A DNA stretch of 64,000 bases from Molanna angustata (GCA_963576475.1 OY754980.1:33393431-33457430), one strand, 5' to 3'. Positions 9,795-19,494 are shown, counted from the first letter of the stretch. Notes: generated from the sequence alone by a model not told the origin. Numbers and translations: made by a program.

Positions 9795-11969
9795 TTAACG
9801 GGAATCTTCTAAAAGTAAGGCACCATATCTATGACAGAAAACCTTAAAAGCTTTATAATTTTTCTTCGAGATCACAAAATCCGCATGACCAATGGGACCT
9901 TGAAGAGGCCCACGGACAGCAACGAGGAGCTCCGATCTATATGAGGACACCATTGGGTGGCAACATTCCCAAAGGATATGTTCCGAAGTTTGGTCCGGGT
10001 ATTGACAGAAATGACATGAGGCAGAGGAGGCAATGTTAAATCGGTGAAGATAACTTTTAAAGTTTCCGTGTCCTGTGAAAAATTGGGAAGTCCAAAAGTC
10101 TGGAACAACCCAGGGAGATTTAAGACGATACCTCACGTCGGGAAAAAATAAGTAGGTAATTCTTCCCACTGAGCAGGCCGTCCAGCGAGTCTGCCAGATG
10201 TTCTGCAAATTTTCATTTACAGTCCTTTCAACAAAGCCACGTGACACTCGACCCTCTGGAGGGAAGAGAGGAATATTTCCGATCATAGAAGAACAGCCCC
10301 GCGTAAGGTTGAAAACAGCCCCTCTACGCTGAAGTTCCAGATCAAGGGGGGTCATGCCTGTCAAAATTGGCAGTGCTTCAGTGGGACTCGTTCCATATGC
10401 TTTGGATAGAGCGATGAGAGCGAATCGTTGGCCTGAGAGCAAAATTCTACGTATATGTTGAAGTTCACAGGCGTGAGACCAACATCCTGCTGCATAGCAA
10501 GCAATGCCGAGGTAAACTGCCTTATAGAAAAGACAGGATACTTGAAACTGTAAACCCCAGTGTGCCTTGGCGATGTGTGAGATCTTTAAAAAAGCAGACT
10601 TAGCTTTGTCGACACACAATCGAGCATGGTTTTTAAAATTTGGTCCTCTTTCCAGAACAACTCCTAGGCAAGTGATTTGGTCCCGAAAACTCACATTTGT
10701 TCCTGAGAACTTAATAGACGGCTGTCTACGTAGTAAGCCTTTGAAAACCAAGCCATATGTCTTATTAGGAGCGAAGCAAAGTTTATTTTTTACACCCCAG
10801 TCGGAAACTAAGGAAAGAGCTTGAGTAGCTGAGTTCTCAATAAATCTACGGGAATTACCACGGACGAGGATGTATGCATCATCGGCATACGCTTGAATCG
10901 TACAATTACTGGAGAGAGGAAGATCCAGCAAGTCATCAAAAAGAATGTTCCAGAGAAGTGGACCGAGAACAGAACCCTGAGGACATCCAATGCTTACCTG
11001 TCGCGTATGTAGAAATTGTCCCCCAGGCAGGACTATGCGGCGATTTTCAAAGTAACTCTTAACTATCAGATATATATTGCGGGGTATATTCCTTGACTTC
11101 AGTTTATGCAAAATGAGCGGCCACCAAGCATTGTCAAATGCACCACTAATGTCAAGAGAAATAGCAATAACATATTTTTCGTCAGAAGGTCTTACAAATT
11201 CTGACATATAATTTATAGCATCAACTGTTGAAATTCCAGGTCGGAAGCCAAATTGGCGAGAAGAAAGTGGACATGAGTTAGAAAGATGGGATTCAATTCT
11301 ACTGCATATAAGTCTTTCTAGAATCTTGCCCAGAATAGGCAGGAGAGTAACAGGTCTATATGCTTTTGGGTCCGTGCTAGGACGATCGCATCGTTTGGGA
11401 ATTATAGTCATGAGGCCCGTTTTCCAACAGTCTGGAAAACAGCCCTCGTCTAAACATCTTTTTAAGAGGGAAACCATTTCAAATTGAGCCAAACGCCAAC
11501 ATCTTTGAATTAAAATAGAGTCGATACGGTCGAGGCCTGGGGATTTATTTAGTTTAAGGTTCCCAATAATTAAATCGAGTTCCTCAACAGAAACTGGTGG
11601 CGAAGCGGGTGTCTGAGGAATGTTGTGTTGAAGAGCACGTACCCATTTATGAAAAACATTATCGGTAGACGGATCATCCGATGGAATCAACGCGTCCAGA
11701 AAAACGGAAGCAGTTGAATCGAGAGACGTTGTGAACTCACCAGTAGTTGCATCGCGGATGCAGGATATTGTTGCGCCATTTCCTCTCTTAGAAGAAACGG
11801 CGCGATACACTGCACCCCATGGATCTGAAGTCGAAACCTCGGAAACCAAACGTCGCCAACTTACCTTCTTCGCACGAATAATTTCATTTTTATATAGATT
11901 GTGTGCACGTCTATAAGCAGAGTACAAGTCGAGAATAATAAACTCAGCAAAGTTCCTATTGCGTCCCAA
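9795..11969 (-). CDS. ORF2, reverse transcriptase part (R1 clade)
   Basis: Encodes the C-terminal two thirds of ORF2, 724 codons as read. It contains RT motifs in order: KSPGLDRI, LPILGKILERLICSR, FGFRPGISTVDAI, AISLDISGAFDNAWW, GCPQGSVLGPLLWNILF and the catalytic YADD in AYADDAYILV. After the thumb come the R1-clade block SKAYGTSPTEALPIL and a C-terminal CCHC finger CHFCQYPDQTSEHILWEC. The product would copy element RNA at a nicked target. The frame is open up to about 12011 but has no sensible start; it should be continuous with the endonuclease frame upstream and is separated from it by a frameshift near 12.0 kb. No internal stop otherwise. Confidence 0.92.
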   Translation of the reverse strand: MGRNRNFAEFIILDLYSAYRRAHNLYKNEIIRAKKVSWRRLVSEVSTSDPWGAVYRAVSSKRGNGATISCIRDATTGEFTTSLDSTASVFLDALIPSDDPSTDNVFHKWVRALQHNIPQTPASPPVSVEELDLIIGNLKLNKSPGLDRIDSILIQRCWRLAQFEMVSLLKRCLDEGCFPDCWKTGLMTIIPKRCDRPSTDPKAYRPVTLLPILGKILERLICSRIESHLSNSCPLSSRQFGFRPGISTVDAINYMSEFVRPSDEKYVIAISLDISGAFDNAWWPLILHKLKSRNIPRNIYLIVKSYFENRRIVLPGGQFLHTRQVSIGCPQGSVLGPLLWNILFDDLLDLPLSSNCTIQAYADDAYILVRGNSRRFIENSATQALSLVSDWGVKNKLCFAPNKTYGLVFKGLLRRQPSIKFSGTNVSFRDQITCLGVVLERGPNFKNHARLCVDKAKSAFLKISHIAKAHWGLQFQVSCLFYKAVYLGIACYAAGCWSHACELQHIRRILLSGQRFALIALSKAYGTSPTEALPILTGMTPLDLELQRRGAVFNLTRGCSSMIGNIPLFPPEGRVSRGFVERTVNENLQNIWQTRWTACSVGRITYLFFPDVRYRLKSPWVVPDFWTSQFFTGHGNFKSYLHRFNIASSASCHFCQYPDQTSEHILWECCHPMVSSYRSELLVAVRGPLQGPIGHADFVISKKNYKAFKVFCHRYGALLLEDSR

Positions 11970-12988
11970 TTTAAGAGCTCGACGTGCACGTGTAACGCTG
12001 CGTTTACAGCGTTACACGTGCATGAGTGCCAAGAATCGAGTCCTGAGTGCCACCAAGCGTTTGGTTTTAATTTTTCTGGAGTAGATCTGCCAATTGACTT
12101 TTCTGCACATATAATGATATTGTTAGTGAAATCAGAAGCAGTATCAGATATAGACATAGCATTTGGGTTAAAGCGATTCAGAAATCGAATAAATTCAGCA
12201 TCAAATTCGACAATGCGCTCACACCTCGTGCGAAAACGCCTTGGAATATGAGACTTTTGAACCGAGTCAGTAGGTGAAGTAGAAATTGTAAAGACAATAA
12301 GTTCGTGATCGCTACCCGAATAATCTGTATAAACACGCCAGGAAGAAGCCTTTTGAGCTATTTGAGCCGAAGCCAAAGTGACATCGATGTGGCCAAACCC
12401 GACCGCACCAGAAAAAGTGGGAGGACTAAAGGGATCATTGATAACGGAAAGCTCGTGCCGAGCTATGAAGTCCTCACAGAGTTCACCTCTTTTTGCTTTC
12501 CTAGACCCTGCAGTGGTAGAATGACACCATAGAGGGGACTCAGCATTGAAGTCACCGCCAATCAAGATGGAATCTCCACCTAGATGACTCATTACATTAT
12601 CTAGAAAGCACACATATGGCTCTATCGGGTCGCCAAATTTGAAGTAGGTTGATACTAGGTACATGGATTTACCTGAAAGAGAAATTTCAAGCACGACTGT
12701 AGTGCTCGAGGAAAGATGATCTAATAAGATATAAGATATAGAAGAATTACAAATAATTATTGAAGCTAGAGGGGGTAAATCCATGGAACAGCAAGTGGCA
12801 GAAATTATACGGAAGTCTGAATCCGTCACACACATAGAGCCGTCGCCAGTGTATAGTTCCTGAACCAGACAGATATCGATGTTCAGTTGATGGGCGAGTT
12901 GTTTAAGCTCCAAGGTGGCAGCACGACGTCGGCCCAGATTGAGCTGTCCAATTCTGAGACCTGTTGATACGGATATACTACTGGCCAT
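11861..12988 (-). CDS. ORF2, endonuclease part (R1 clade)
   Basis: The N-terminal part of ORF2 starts at the ATG at 12988; the frame also extends two codons upstream without an ATG. APE-type endonuclease residues are visible: N in IGQLNLGRR, E in LVQELYTG, D and N in GGDFNAESPLW, D in GHIDVTL, and the terminal SDH. This domain nicks target DNA to prime reverse transcription. It overlaps the end of ORF1 by 11 nt (ATGGCCAGTAG), a layout that suits stop-restart translation. After residue ~330 the frame leaves the coding pattern within an inverted repeat (11985-12022) and ends out of frame, so the RT follows in another frame. With the RT part, ORF2 would be about 1060 codons, usual for the clade. 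Confidence 0.9.
   Translation of the reverse strand: MASSISVSTGLRIGQLNLGRRRAATLELKQLAHQLNIDICLVQELYTGDGSMCVTDSDFRIISATCCSMDLPPLASIIICNSSISYILLDHLSSSTTVVLEISLSGKSMYLVSTYFKFGDPIEPYVCFLDNVMSHLGGDSILIGGDFNAESPLWCHSTTAGSRKAKRGELCEDFIARHELSVINDPFSPPTFSGAVGFGHIDVTLASAQIAQKASSWRVYTDYSGSDHELIVFTISTSPTDSVQKSHIPRRFRTRCERIVEFDAEFIRFLNRFNPNAMSISDTASDFTNNIIICAEKSIGRSTPEKLKPNAWWHSGLDSWHSCTCNAVNAALHVHVELLNWDAIGTLLSLLFSTCTLLIDVHTIYIKMKLFVRRR
11985..12022. repeat. Perfect 16-bp inverted repeat at the ORF2 frameshift
   Basis: Arms TGCACGTGTAACGCTG and CAGCGTTACACGTGCA with a 6-base loop CGTTTA. The endonuclease frame and the RT frame part company inside it. It may be a local inverted duplication that caused the frameshift, or a replication slip at a hairpin. 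Confidence 0.85.
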
Positions 12989-14360
12989 AATCAACTGTCA
13001 ATAGGGCGCGGCTCAACGATGCCTGGAATGCTGGACATTCATCAGAACCAGATTTGTGAGAGGCTGGTTTTTTGAAAAATGAACAGACCGCACAAATTGG
13101 TGGACTGTCTTTAGCAGGACATACTGAAAAATCGTGCTCACCAGAAGCACAATGGCCGCAGCGAGGGGGATCTTTGCAGAACTTACTTGTATGGCCATAC
13201 ATCCGGCATCTCGAGCACACACTTATTGGTATGAAGTCTCTGACCTTACACACGCTCCATTCAACAAAGACTCTTCCGCACTCAATGAGTTTGTGTCTTA
13301 TTGTCGGCGGTACTTCAAACACTCTGTCACAGGTAGGCCCAGTGCGAGGTCCCATAAAGTGGCTGAAACTAGCACTCTTAACAAATTCTTCCTGGTTTAT
13401 GCCCATATCCGGGACGGACAAAAACGCCAGACCCAAGAACTCCTCGTGAGACATGTCACGCGGAACAAAACTGAAGCGTAATCTGGGGTTTCGTTTCGAA
13501 GCAAGTCGGACGCTGAGGTCTTTGGAAGATTTTAAAGCTGGTGCATTGAGGAGTTTCAAGGAGTCAGCGGTAGTGGCAGTGTTGACAACAATGCCTTTTC
13601 CTCTTATATTTCGTACGCTCGTAACTTGCGCACCGATTTCACTGGGCTTTAACGTTGTTTTGAGCACTCGCCTTGTTTCTACCGAGGATCTTATATCATC
13701 TCTAGTCGGGAAAATGCAAACGGCGGGCTTGGCTGGTAACGCTGGGAAACCGATTCTGGTAATCGGCGGAGGGCCACTTACGGCCGAACGCGAAGCAAAG
13801 CTATCACATTGTTTTGTGACAACGTTGTCAGCAATAGTTTGCATCACAGGGCGCATCTCGAGTTCGAGCGTCTCGATGTGAGATTGCAATCCCTGTTTCT
13901 CTCTGATCAGAGCACTGATGCGTTCGTTGAGAACTGCTTCTCGTCCCAATGATTCCGCCATGCGACTGTCATTTCGTCCAATGATAGCAAGAAGAATATT
14001 TATCTTACGACTTACCTCCAATTGATGATCTTTAGGCATATCTGAGGTGGCTAAAGAGTCTTGTAGGGCAGACATAGCTTCATAGGCAGTATAAATGATT
14101 GGCTCGAAACCTGGTACTGACAGTACTTCATCGCGAGAAGATGGTGTTGCTGGATTCGATACTGGCACGGACTGTGTCGGAGGACTGCTGCACTGCTTCG
14201 AGGTCTCAACGCGAGTCACCACAATGTGGTTCTCAGCGGAGACAGACGAAGCTTCAGGGCTGGACATTCTGATTCTATTAATAGGCGGTGACGGGGTTAC
14301 TGGTGACAGAGATTCCAGTGTCTTGCGAATTCTCTTCCGGGTACGTTTCGTTTTGACCAT
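12978..14360 (-). CDS. ORF1, nucleic-acid-binding protein (R1 clade)
   Basis: About 460 codons from the ATG at 14360 (an earlier in-frame TTG at 14372 is unlikely as start). The N-terminus is basic (MVKTKRTRKRIRK) then Ser/Pro-rich; a helical stretch around residues 110-180 could form a coiled coil. The C-terminal quarter has three zinc knuckles: CSRCRMYGHTSKFC, CGHCASGEHDFSVC and CAVC with His and Cys in SHKSGSDEC. This arrangement is standard for ORF1 of R1 and I/jockey-group LINEs, whose products package element RNA. No internal stop, so ORF1 looks intact. Its stop overlaps the ORF2 start. Confidence 0.92.
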   Translation of the reverse strand: MVKTKRTRKRIRKTLESLSPVTPSPPINRIRMSSPEASSVSAENHIVVTRVETSKQCSSPPTQSVPVSNPATPSSRDEVLSVPGFEPIIYTAYEAMSALQDSLATSDMPKDHQLEVSRKINILLAIIGRNDSRMAESLGREAVLNERISALIREKQGLQSHIETLELEMRPVMQTIADNVVTKQCDSFASRSAVSGPPPITRIGFPALPAKPAVCIFPTRDDIRSSVETRRVLKTTLKPSEIGAQVTSVRNIRGKGIVVNTATTADSLKLLNAPALKSSKDLSVRLASKRNPRLRFSFVPRDMSHEEFLGLAFLSVPDMGINQEEFVKSASFSHFMGPRTGPTCDRVFEVPPTIRHKLIECGRVFVEWSVCKVRDFIPISVCSRCRMYGHTSKFCKDPPRCGHCASGEHDFSVCPAKDSPPICAVCSFFKKPASHKSGSDECPAFQASLSRALLTVDYGQ

Positions 14361-15538
14361 TTTAGATCTCAACAGAACTGTTACCCTAGATGATCAATTT
14401 AAGATAATGAAAAAGGCACTCCGTAAACAACAAATCGTTATAAAATCGAAATTCAAATGTTAATGTAATTACAAAGAAGAAAATAAAACAACAAATAATG
14501 AACAAGTCTGTGTATGCAAACTACCGTTGGAAAGTTAAAAACAAAATAATGAATAGGTATATTATACGAATATACAAGAAAAATAAACCTTTAAAAATAA
14601 ATAAAATAAAATAAAATAAAATAAATTGTTTGAAGTAGTTAATGTGTATGAGCGAAGAGTTTAAAAAAAAAGATAGAAATTAAATAATGCAAAAGCCGTT
14701 CAACCCGCAACCGCAACCAACTAAGAGCAGTGTCGCACCTGTCCTGATGGAAAACAACTATGAGATCAAACTATCCTATACAATCCTATACGACCTATAT
14801 ATCCAACCTAACCCAAAAGTATAGAGCAACAAAGCGTCCCGTCGTGCGGTACGGATCAAACAAGCAATATACAACCAAGCAACAAATAAATACACGGAAT
14901 TGATAAAAATATAAACAAGTTATATGTAGGTGCCTACTTGGTACTAGAAGTTAATATTATTAAATAGGTAAAATAAAACTGAGCTGAATCGATGTAGCGT
15001 AGAAAGGGCGTAAGCGCCAGTATGGCGAACGCAGAAAAAAGTTAATATCTACTCAACGGTAGCAGGCACACACTAACTGTCACGAACTTTTTTGCGTAGA
15101 ATTTAATTCTGCATCCAGTGACACCAAGGTCAGTGGCGCAGCACATCACACACGAGCAGCGTACTAAGAAATGACAAAAAAAAATATTAAAATCGCAAAA
15201 GATACTATTAACACAATAAAATATTACTAATGATATATATCATTGAAATCACCGAAAAATTGTCTTTCCAATGATATATATAAAGTACACAAACAAACAA
15301 AAAAAAAATCAAAATATTTTTTCAACTACGATAAAAAAAACTAAAAACACAAAAAAAACTAGAAAAAACAGCCAAAACACAGATTAAAAATACACCATCA
15401 TAAATCTAACACTGAAAGGATTCTTTTAAGATAAAAAAACACAAGTTTTGATAAAATAATACACAGATTTTAAATTATAAACGAAGAGGTAAATAAACGC
15501 AAACTGAACTACAATGAAGGTAGATCTGAAGGTGAAGG
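14361..15538 (-). promoter_or_regulatory. R1-clade LINE 5' UTR (internal promoter region)
   Basis: This 1.18-kb non-coding segment lies between the target duplication at 15539 and the ORF1 ATG. On the minus strand it begins CCTTCACCTTCAGATCTACC. LINEs of this type carry an internal promoter at their 5' end; no specific promoter element could be identified by eye. The upstream boundary is set by the duplication only. Confidence 0.6.
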
Positions 15539-15671
15539 TGTTTTATATAGAAAATAAAATATCTTCAAATATTTATTAATTTGTGTTGTTTATATGTAGT
15601 TTGGTACGTATTCTTTGATTATACATACTATCGCCATCGACAGTTGGATCTCATGTGTTACATGCAACTAG
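15539..15671 (+). mobile_element. Helitron-like element, right part
   Basis: Resumes the element interrupted at 9530 and ends ATCGACAGTTGGATCTCATG then GCAACTAG, followed by T. It holds the subterminal inverted repeat of the 5' end (TCCAACTGTCGAT) and the CTAG terminus expected of Helitrons inserted between A and T. Confidence 0.88.
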
Positions 15672-15811
15672 TAATATACATACAGCAACTAATAATTTTA
15701 TTTATAGCTGCTGGGAAGTACCGTGCTTTGAGTATCTACCTCAAATATTATTTTATATATCTAACAAAGAATAATTTCTATTTTAAGACAGACAATTTCA
15801 TCATAAATTAA

Positions 15812-17128
15812 GGGGGGGACTGATGCCAACGTACCTATTTTTCAATTTGATATACCATCATTATTTCTTATCAAATCCTTTTGAAAAAAATAATTTAGAT
15901 TGTTTGGGTATTAGTAAAGAAAAATATACCTTAACTTTTTGATAATGTTCTGTATAAATTCTTGTAGAAAAATAATGGCATACCCCGATTTTCAACGTTT
16001 ATCTTATATTTTTAATAAAATATAAGGCGTAGTTCAACATATTTTTTTTAATAATAGAAGACAAAAATATCTAGAAAATATGAAAAATATGCTTCAGGTT
16101 TAGTAAATAAACCTAATAAAGATAGACCTGTTTTCATCAAACATTGCATCCTATAAAAAAGAACTGTTAAAATCGATAAATGGATATATAGTCTAATTAA
16201 GATGCCTATATTCTTGTGAAAAATCTAAATATATACTATAGAAAAATTATGGAAAAGTATATATAAAACCTAACAAGTAAAATGTTATGGCATTGAAATA
16301 ATATATTATAAACAATAAATTCATTGAACTGTAAACATAAGCGAATGAAATCACAATTTGAAATAATCTGCGAGTTAACAAATATTTTTAATAACGTATT
16401 TTAAGATATTTATAATATAGAAGATGACAAATGAATATTACGTAAATGTTTTACCCTAGATAAAAAATGTACATAAGTTATATTGTGTGGCTTGCTTGCT
16501 TGCTTATGTAGGTAGGTACTTTTATTTGTCTCTATTTGGTGCTAATAATAAATAAGGAAATAGATATCAATCAATCCATCTCCATTATCACTTGAAATAT
16601 TCTTTTTTCGTATTTATTGACAATTTTTACCGAATAAAAAATATTAAATGTAACTAATAACTAGGAAATACTGTAATTGGCGATATAAATAAGAAAATTA
16701 TTTACTGTATACCTATAAATGTTTGTAAACAGCTGTTGTATTTCTTAATAAAACAAAATAAATAAATAAATAAACATTTATTTGCCATTGCGAAATAAAA
16801 GTTTTTTTAGTTTATTAACTTAACCTGGTGCATTAATGCAACGTTACATCGTATTTTTCCAGATATTTTGATCTTATTTAATTTATAAAAAAATATAATG
16901 CTCTATACCTTATACTTTTTTAGAAATATAAGATAAATGTCAAAAATCGGGGTATGCTTATTATTTTCCTACAAGAATATAAACAGAACATAATAAAAAG
17001 TTAAAGTATATTTTTATTTAGGTATTAATATCCAAACAAACTAGTTTATTTTTTTCAAAATGATTCGTTTTGTAGTAATGATGCAAATTCAAATTGAAAA
17101 AACAGGTACGTTGGCAGCAGTCACCCTC
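15812..17128. mobile_element. 1.3-kb TIR element flanked by TTAA
   Basis: TTAA at 15808-15811 and 17129-17132 flanks a 1317-bp segment whose ends are long inverted repeats (about 220 bp): GGGGGGGACTGATGCCAACG on the left and, reversed on the right, GAGGGTGACTGCTGCCAACG; similarity runs through TTCTTGTAGRAAAATAAT and CATACCCCGATTTT. No transposase. TTAA duplication is known for piggyBac and Sola3 elements; these ends start with G runs rather than the CCC of piggyBac, so the superfamily is open. Confidence 0.82.
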
Positions 17129-17435
17129 TTAATTGCAACATTGGAAATACAATACATGCTCATTCTTGCCATCGAGAAATTTCTTTCAACCAAACATGTT
17201 ACAAAATAATTCAATAATATGTATATATTAAGGTTTATACAAGAGTAAAAAGATAAAATATATTTTTATATTGTCAATGTTGACGGTATTTATGATTTAC
17301 AACTCATTTTACGAGTTTTTTTAAATTAAATTAATTGTTGTTCTACAAAGCAGTTAATAATGGATAAAGCCTGGTCGGGCGAAACGGTCGTCCTGATAAA
17401 AGGAAAACAAAAAATTTTTGAACAACAATCAATTG

Positions 17436-17466
17436 GAATATTTATTGTAGGAGAACCGGGAAATCT
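17436..17466 (+). repeat. Left arm of an inverted repeat from the ~290-bp family
   Basis: GAATATTTATTGTAGGAGAA then CCGGGAAAT is matched in perfect reverse complement at 17719-17749. The pair is 250 bp apart and belongs to two opposed copies of the dispersed repeat. A 61-codon frame (17360-17545) crosses the left arm and is not considered a gene. Confidence 0.7.
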
Positions 17467-17559
17467 CTCAATAGATGGCGTTCCAACAAAAATAAATAAA
17501 AATAATAAGATTGTTGTTCATAATTTCACCCATAGATGGTTGTAGTAAAAATTCCTTAT

Positions 17560-17865
17560 TTTCAAGCGAAAAGAATTTCAGTATTACAATATATAGAACT
17601 TTCAAAATTGAATTGATAGGGATCTCGTTAAAAGGCATAATTGGTGAACGTTGCACAAGCGCATAAAGTGATCACGTAAACCAGCCGATGACAGGTCGTA
17701 AGCCCTGTAGGTGCCTTGATTTCCCGGTTCTCCTACAATAAATATTCCAACTTCGTCTCTATTGAGATAATTGAAAATCTGTTAAAAAATATCTTTGACT
17801 CCCGACAGGGAAAAAAATCCAATGTTTGCGCATATGCAATAATAAAAATATTCGAACAATCAATT
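17560..17865 (-). repeat. Full-length copy of the ~290-bp dispersed repeat
   Basis: On the minus strand, order is: TGCATATGCGCAAACATTGG, CCCTGTCGGGAGTCAAAG, CTCAATAGAGACGAAGTTGG, GTAGGAGAACCGGGAAATCA, CACCTACAGGGCTTACGACC, GTTTACGTGATCACTTTATG, GCAACGTTCACCAATTATGC. The same order recurs at 62.4-62.7 kb and in part at 4.3, 32.1 and 61.8 kb. No coding capacity, no clear terminal repeats; mode of spread unknown. Confidence 0.75.
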
Positions 17866-17869
17866 GGTT

Positions 17870-18120
17870 TGATTTTTTAAAAATCAAAAAGATAAGGCAA
17901 GAGAAAGAGAAAGGTAATAGTGGTTTCAATGGATTCACGAATCCAGGCCCACGAGCACAGGGGACCAGAGTATCAGCCAGAATAGGTAAGCCACACAGGC
18001 TTAAGGGGCCCCTTTTTGACTCGAGTTACGCTCACCACTCACCCACCTCCGACCGATACTTTACTCCCCTGCGAAACTAAATCCAATAGGACGCCGACAA
18101 TGCTGTATTTAACACCCTAT
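17870..18120. other. Unassigned, less AT-rich stretch
   Basis: Contains CAGGCCCACGAGCACAGGGG and CTCACCCACCTCCGACCGAT. It adjoins the decayed retroelement that follows on the minus strand and may be its 3' untranslated part. No coding frame recognised. Confidence 0.3.
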
Positions 18121-18180
18121 CCAGAAGTTCTTTTATTTTACACCAAGAAAGACCCAGGGGTAAAATAAAAGAACTTCTGG
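18121..18180. repeat. Perfect 21-bp inverted repeat
   Basis: Left arm CCAGAAGTTCTTTTATTTTA plus C (18121-18141) is matched exactly in reverse complement at 18160-18180 with an 18-base loop. It lies just past the end of the readable coding sequence of the adjacent retroelement relic. Confidence 0.85.
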
Positions 18181-18765
18181 AGTCCTTAAAGTAGGAATAT
18201 AAAAACTTTGCGGGCAGGCTTTTCGCCCGCACCTCTCAACAGCATATAGGTATATTCGTGCTAAAGCCATTTTGAACTATTTTATCTACCAGTCCCTTGT
18301 AGGTACTTGTGTAGCTTGTATTGGTTATCTTTGGAATATTGGTGTCCCATGGAACAGTCAGCTCCACATAAATAACTCTTTTCATTATTTTACGAGGTGA
18401 AAAGTACAGTTTGCTCCAACTGATTATGAAGGGCTGCAATAGAGGGACGCCTCAGAATAGGAAGACGTCAGATGTCATGGTTCCGCAACATTCGTGAAGA
18501 ATGCCAACGTCGGGGGGACCTGATATGGCACGAAGAAGAAGAAGAATGAAAGTGAGTATATTGTCAAGTCAGGCCCAAGAGATGGGATGCGTATTTCCTC
18601 TGGAAGGGTGAATTTCTCTGTTCTCGTGTCAATCAGGATATTCCAGTCATCTGACTTTCTTATTATTGATACTAATTTCTTTGCTGTATATCTGATTTCT
18701 TTTCCCGGTTTTACAAATGTTACAACTGACCGCTTCCATTGAAGGCCCTTGCCATCGCATGGCAA
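18181..18765 (-). pseudogene. Decayed retroelement C-terminal coding region (VELTVPW type)
   Basis: Minus-strand frames contain RKSDDWNILIDTR, then PEEIRIPSLGPDLTIYS, KRVIYVELTVPWDTNI, and further on EVRAKSLPAKFLYSYFKD. I recognise this order (DWxxxxD, PxxIxxTxxRPDIVLWS, VxxxELTVPWE, VEVGxRGxxxxSL) from uncharacterised reverse-transcriptase-associated proteins in invertebrates. The function of the region is not established. Several frame changes and an inserted LINE scrap (18433-18550) show it is dead. The exact element class is uncertain. Confidence 0.6.
18433..18550 (+). mobile_element. Short LINE 3' end nested in the relic
   Basis: Plus strand encodes EGRLRIGRRQMSWFRNIREE then a (GAA)n tail, the C-terminal signature of RTE-like LINEs (GRRxxSWLRNIR). 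It separates PDLTIYS from the rest of the VELTVPW region, so it inserted there after that element. Confidence 0.65.
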
Positions 18766-18769
18766 GAGC

Positions 18770-19262
18770 CTTCAAAATAAATCTAGGTCACAACAAATCC
18801 GTAATACACGCCAATCAGTAAATATCCATTTTTTGTGTAGGTACCTTCCTTAGTAGAACAACAATGGCACAGCATCACTTTGCTTTTAGAGCACCGACTG
18901 CATTTAATCGGCTTTCGGTGGATTTCAATGTTATAAAAAATAAATATATAATAATAATGAACATTTACATGCACCCTGCGCAAGTGGCGAGGTTTTAATT
19001 TTTTTCATTGCCGTATGGCAATTTCTTCAAACTAACCAGTGTTTTCAGCCCATCGAAGCAACATTTTATTTTATTTTCTTTTATATAAAGTACACAAACA
19101 ATGACTGGACAAATAAACTGGTGACATACAATATAAAAAAAAATAGTCACGCCCAACATCAATTAAATGTATATCTACATTATTAACTTGTTAATTAATT
19201 TAGTAGTGTAAGAAAAAAGAAACAAAGAATATTAAATAAGACAAAATTTTGCGTGAGAAATG
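18770..19262. other. Non-coding stretch
   Basis: Nothing recognisable beyond AT-rich sequence. The 66-codon minus-strand frame 18783-18983 has a KCSRCSKSKVMLCHCC cluster but no ordered zinc-binding spacing and no support. Confidence 0.4.
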
Positions 19263-19335
19263 AATTAATAAATTTCTTCTTTGCTGGGAACCGAACCAAG
19301 GACGCCTGCACAGAAACCGGACGGCTTATAGATTC
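19263..19335 (-). mobile_element. tRNA-like SINE head (possible)
   Basis: Minus strand has CCGTCCGGTTTCTGTGCAGG and TTGGTTCGGTTCCCAGC, an acceptable B box. No cloverleaf could be drawn by eye and no A box is clear. Could be the head of a tRNA-derived SINE. Confidence 0.35.
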
Positions 19336-19494
19336 AAGAATTTAGATACACTTTTCTTACTTACATGAATTTATGTAAAATTGGGGTTAGTTTTTTTTTG
19401 TATTCAATAAGTATATTACATTTATATAGTATTTATGTGCTATAAGTATATAAGTCGAGATTGATAAAATTAAATTCATATTTTAAATGTGACA

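Larger units (their letters stand above)
9531..15538 (-). mobile_element. R1-clade non-LTR retrotransposon, nearly complete
   Basis: A 6008-bp insertion within a Helitron-like element, bounded by the 10-bp direct repeat TGTTTTATAT. Order on the minus strand: 5' UTR (about 1.18 kb), ORF1 with three zinc knuckles, ORF2 with APE-type endonuclease and reverse transcriptase, and a 264-bp 3' UTR ending in GGTGGTGGTGGGA. ORF1 and ORF2 overlap by 11 nt. R1 clade is inferred from ORF2 (DWGVKNKLCFAPNKT; EALPILTGMTPLDLE; terminal CCHC). Unlike R1 itself it is not in 28S rDNA. One frameshift in ORF2 makes this copy inactive as assembled. Confidence 0.9.

Noticed and set aside
12305..13881. Plus-strand open frames of 75-142 codons opposite the R1-clade ORFs
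   Set aside because: Shadows of ORF1 and ORF2, whose motifs are clear on the minus strand; the plus-strand products show no domain.
18211..18231. GC-rich hairpin GCGGGC...GCCCGC as a terminator
   Set aside because: Bacterial-type terminator logic does not apply here, and the sequence lies within the coding relic (EVRAKSLPAK).
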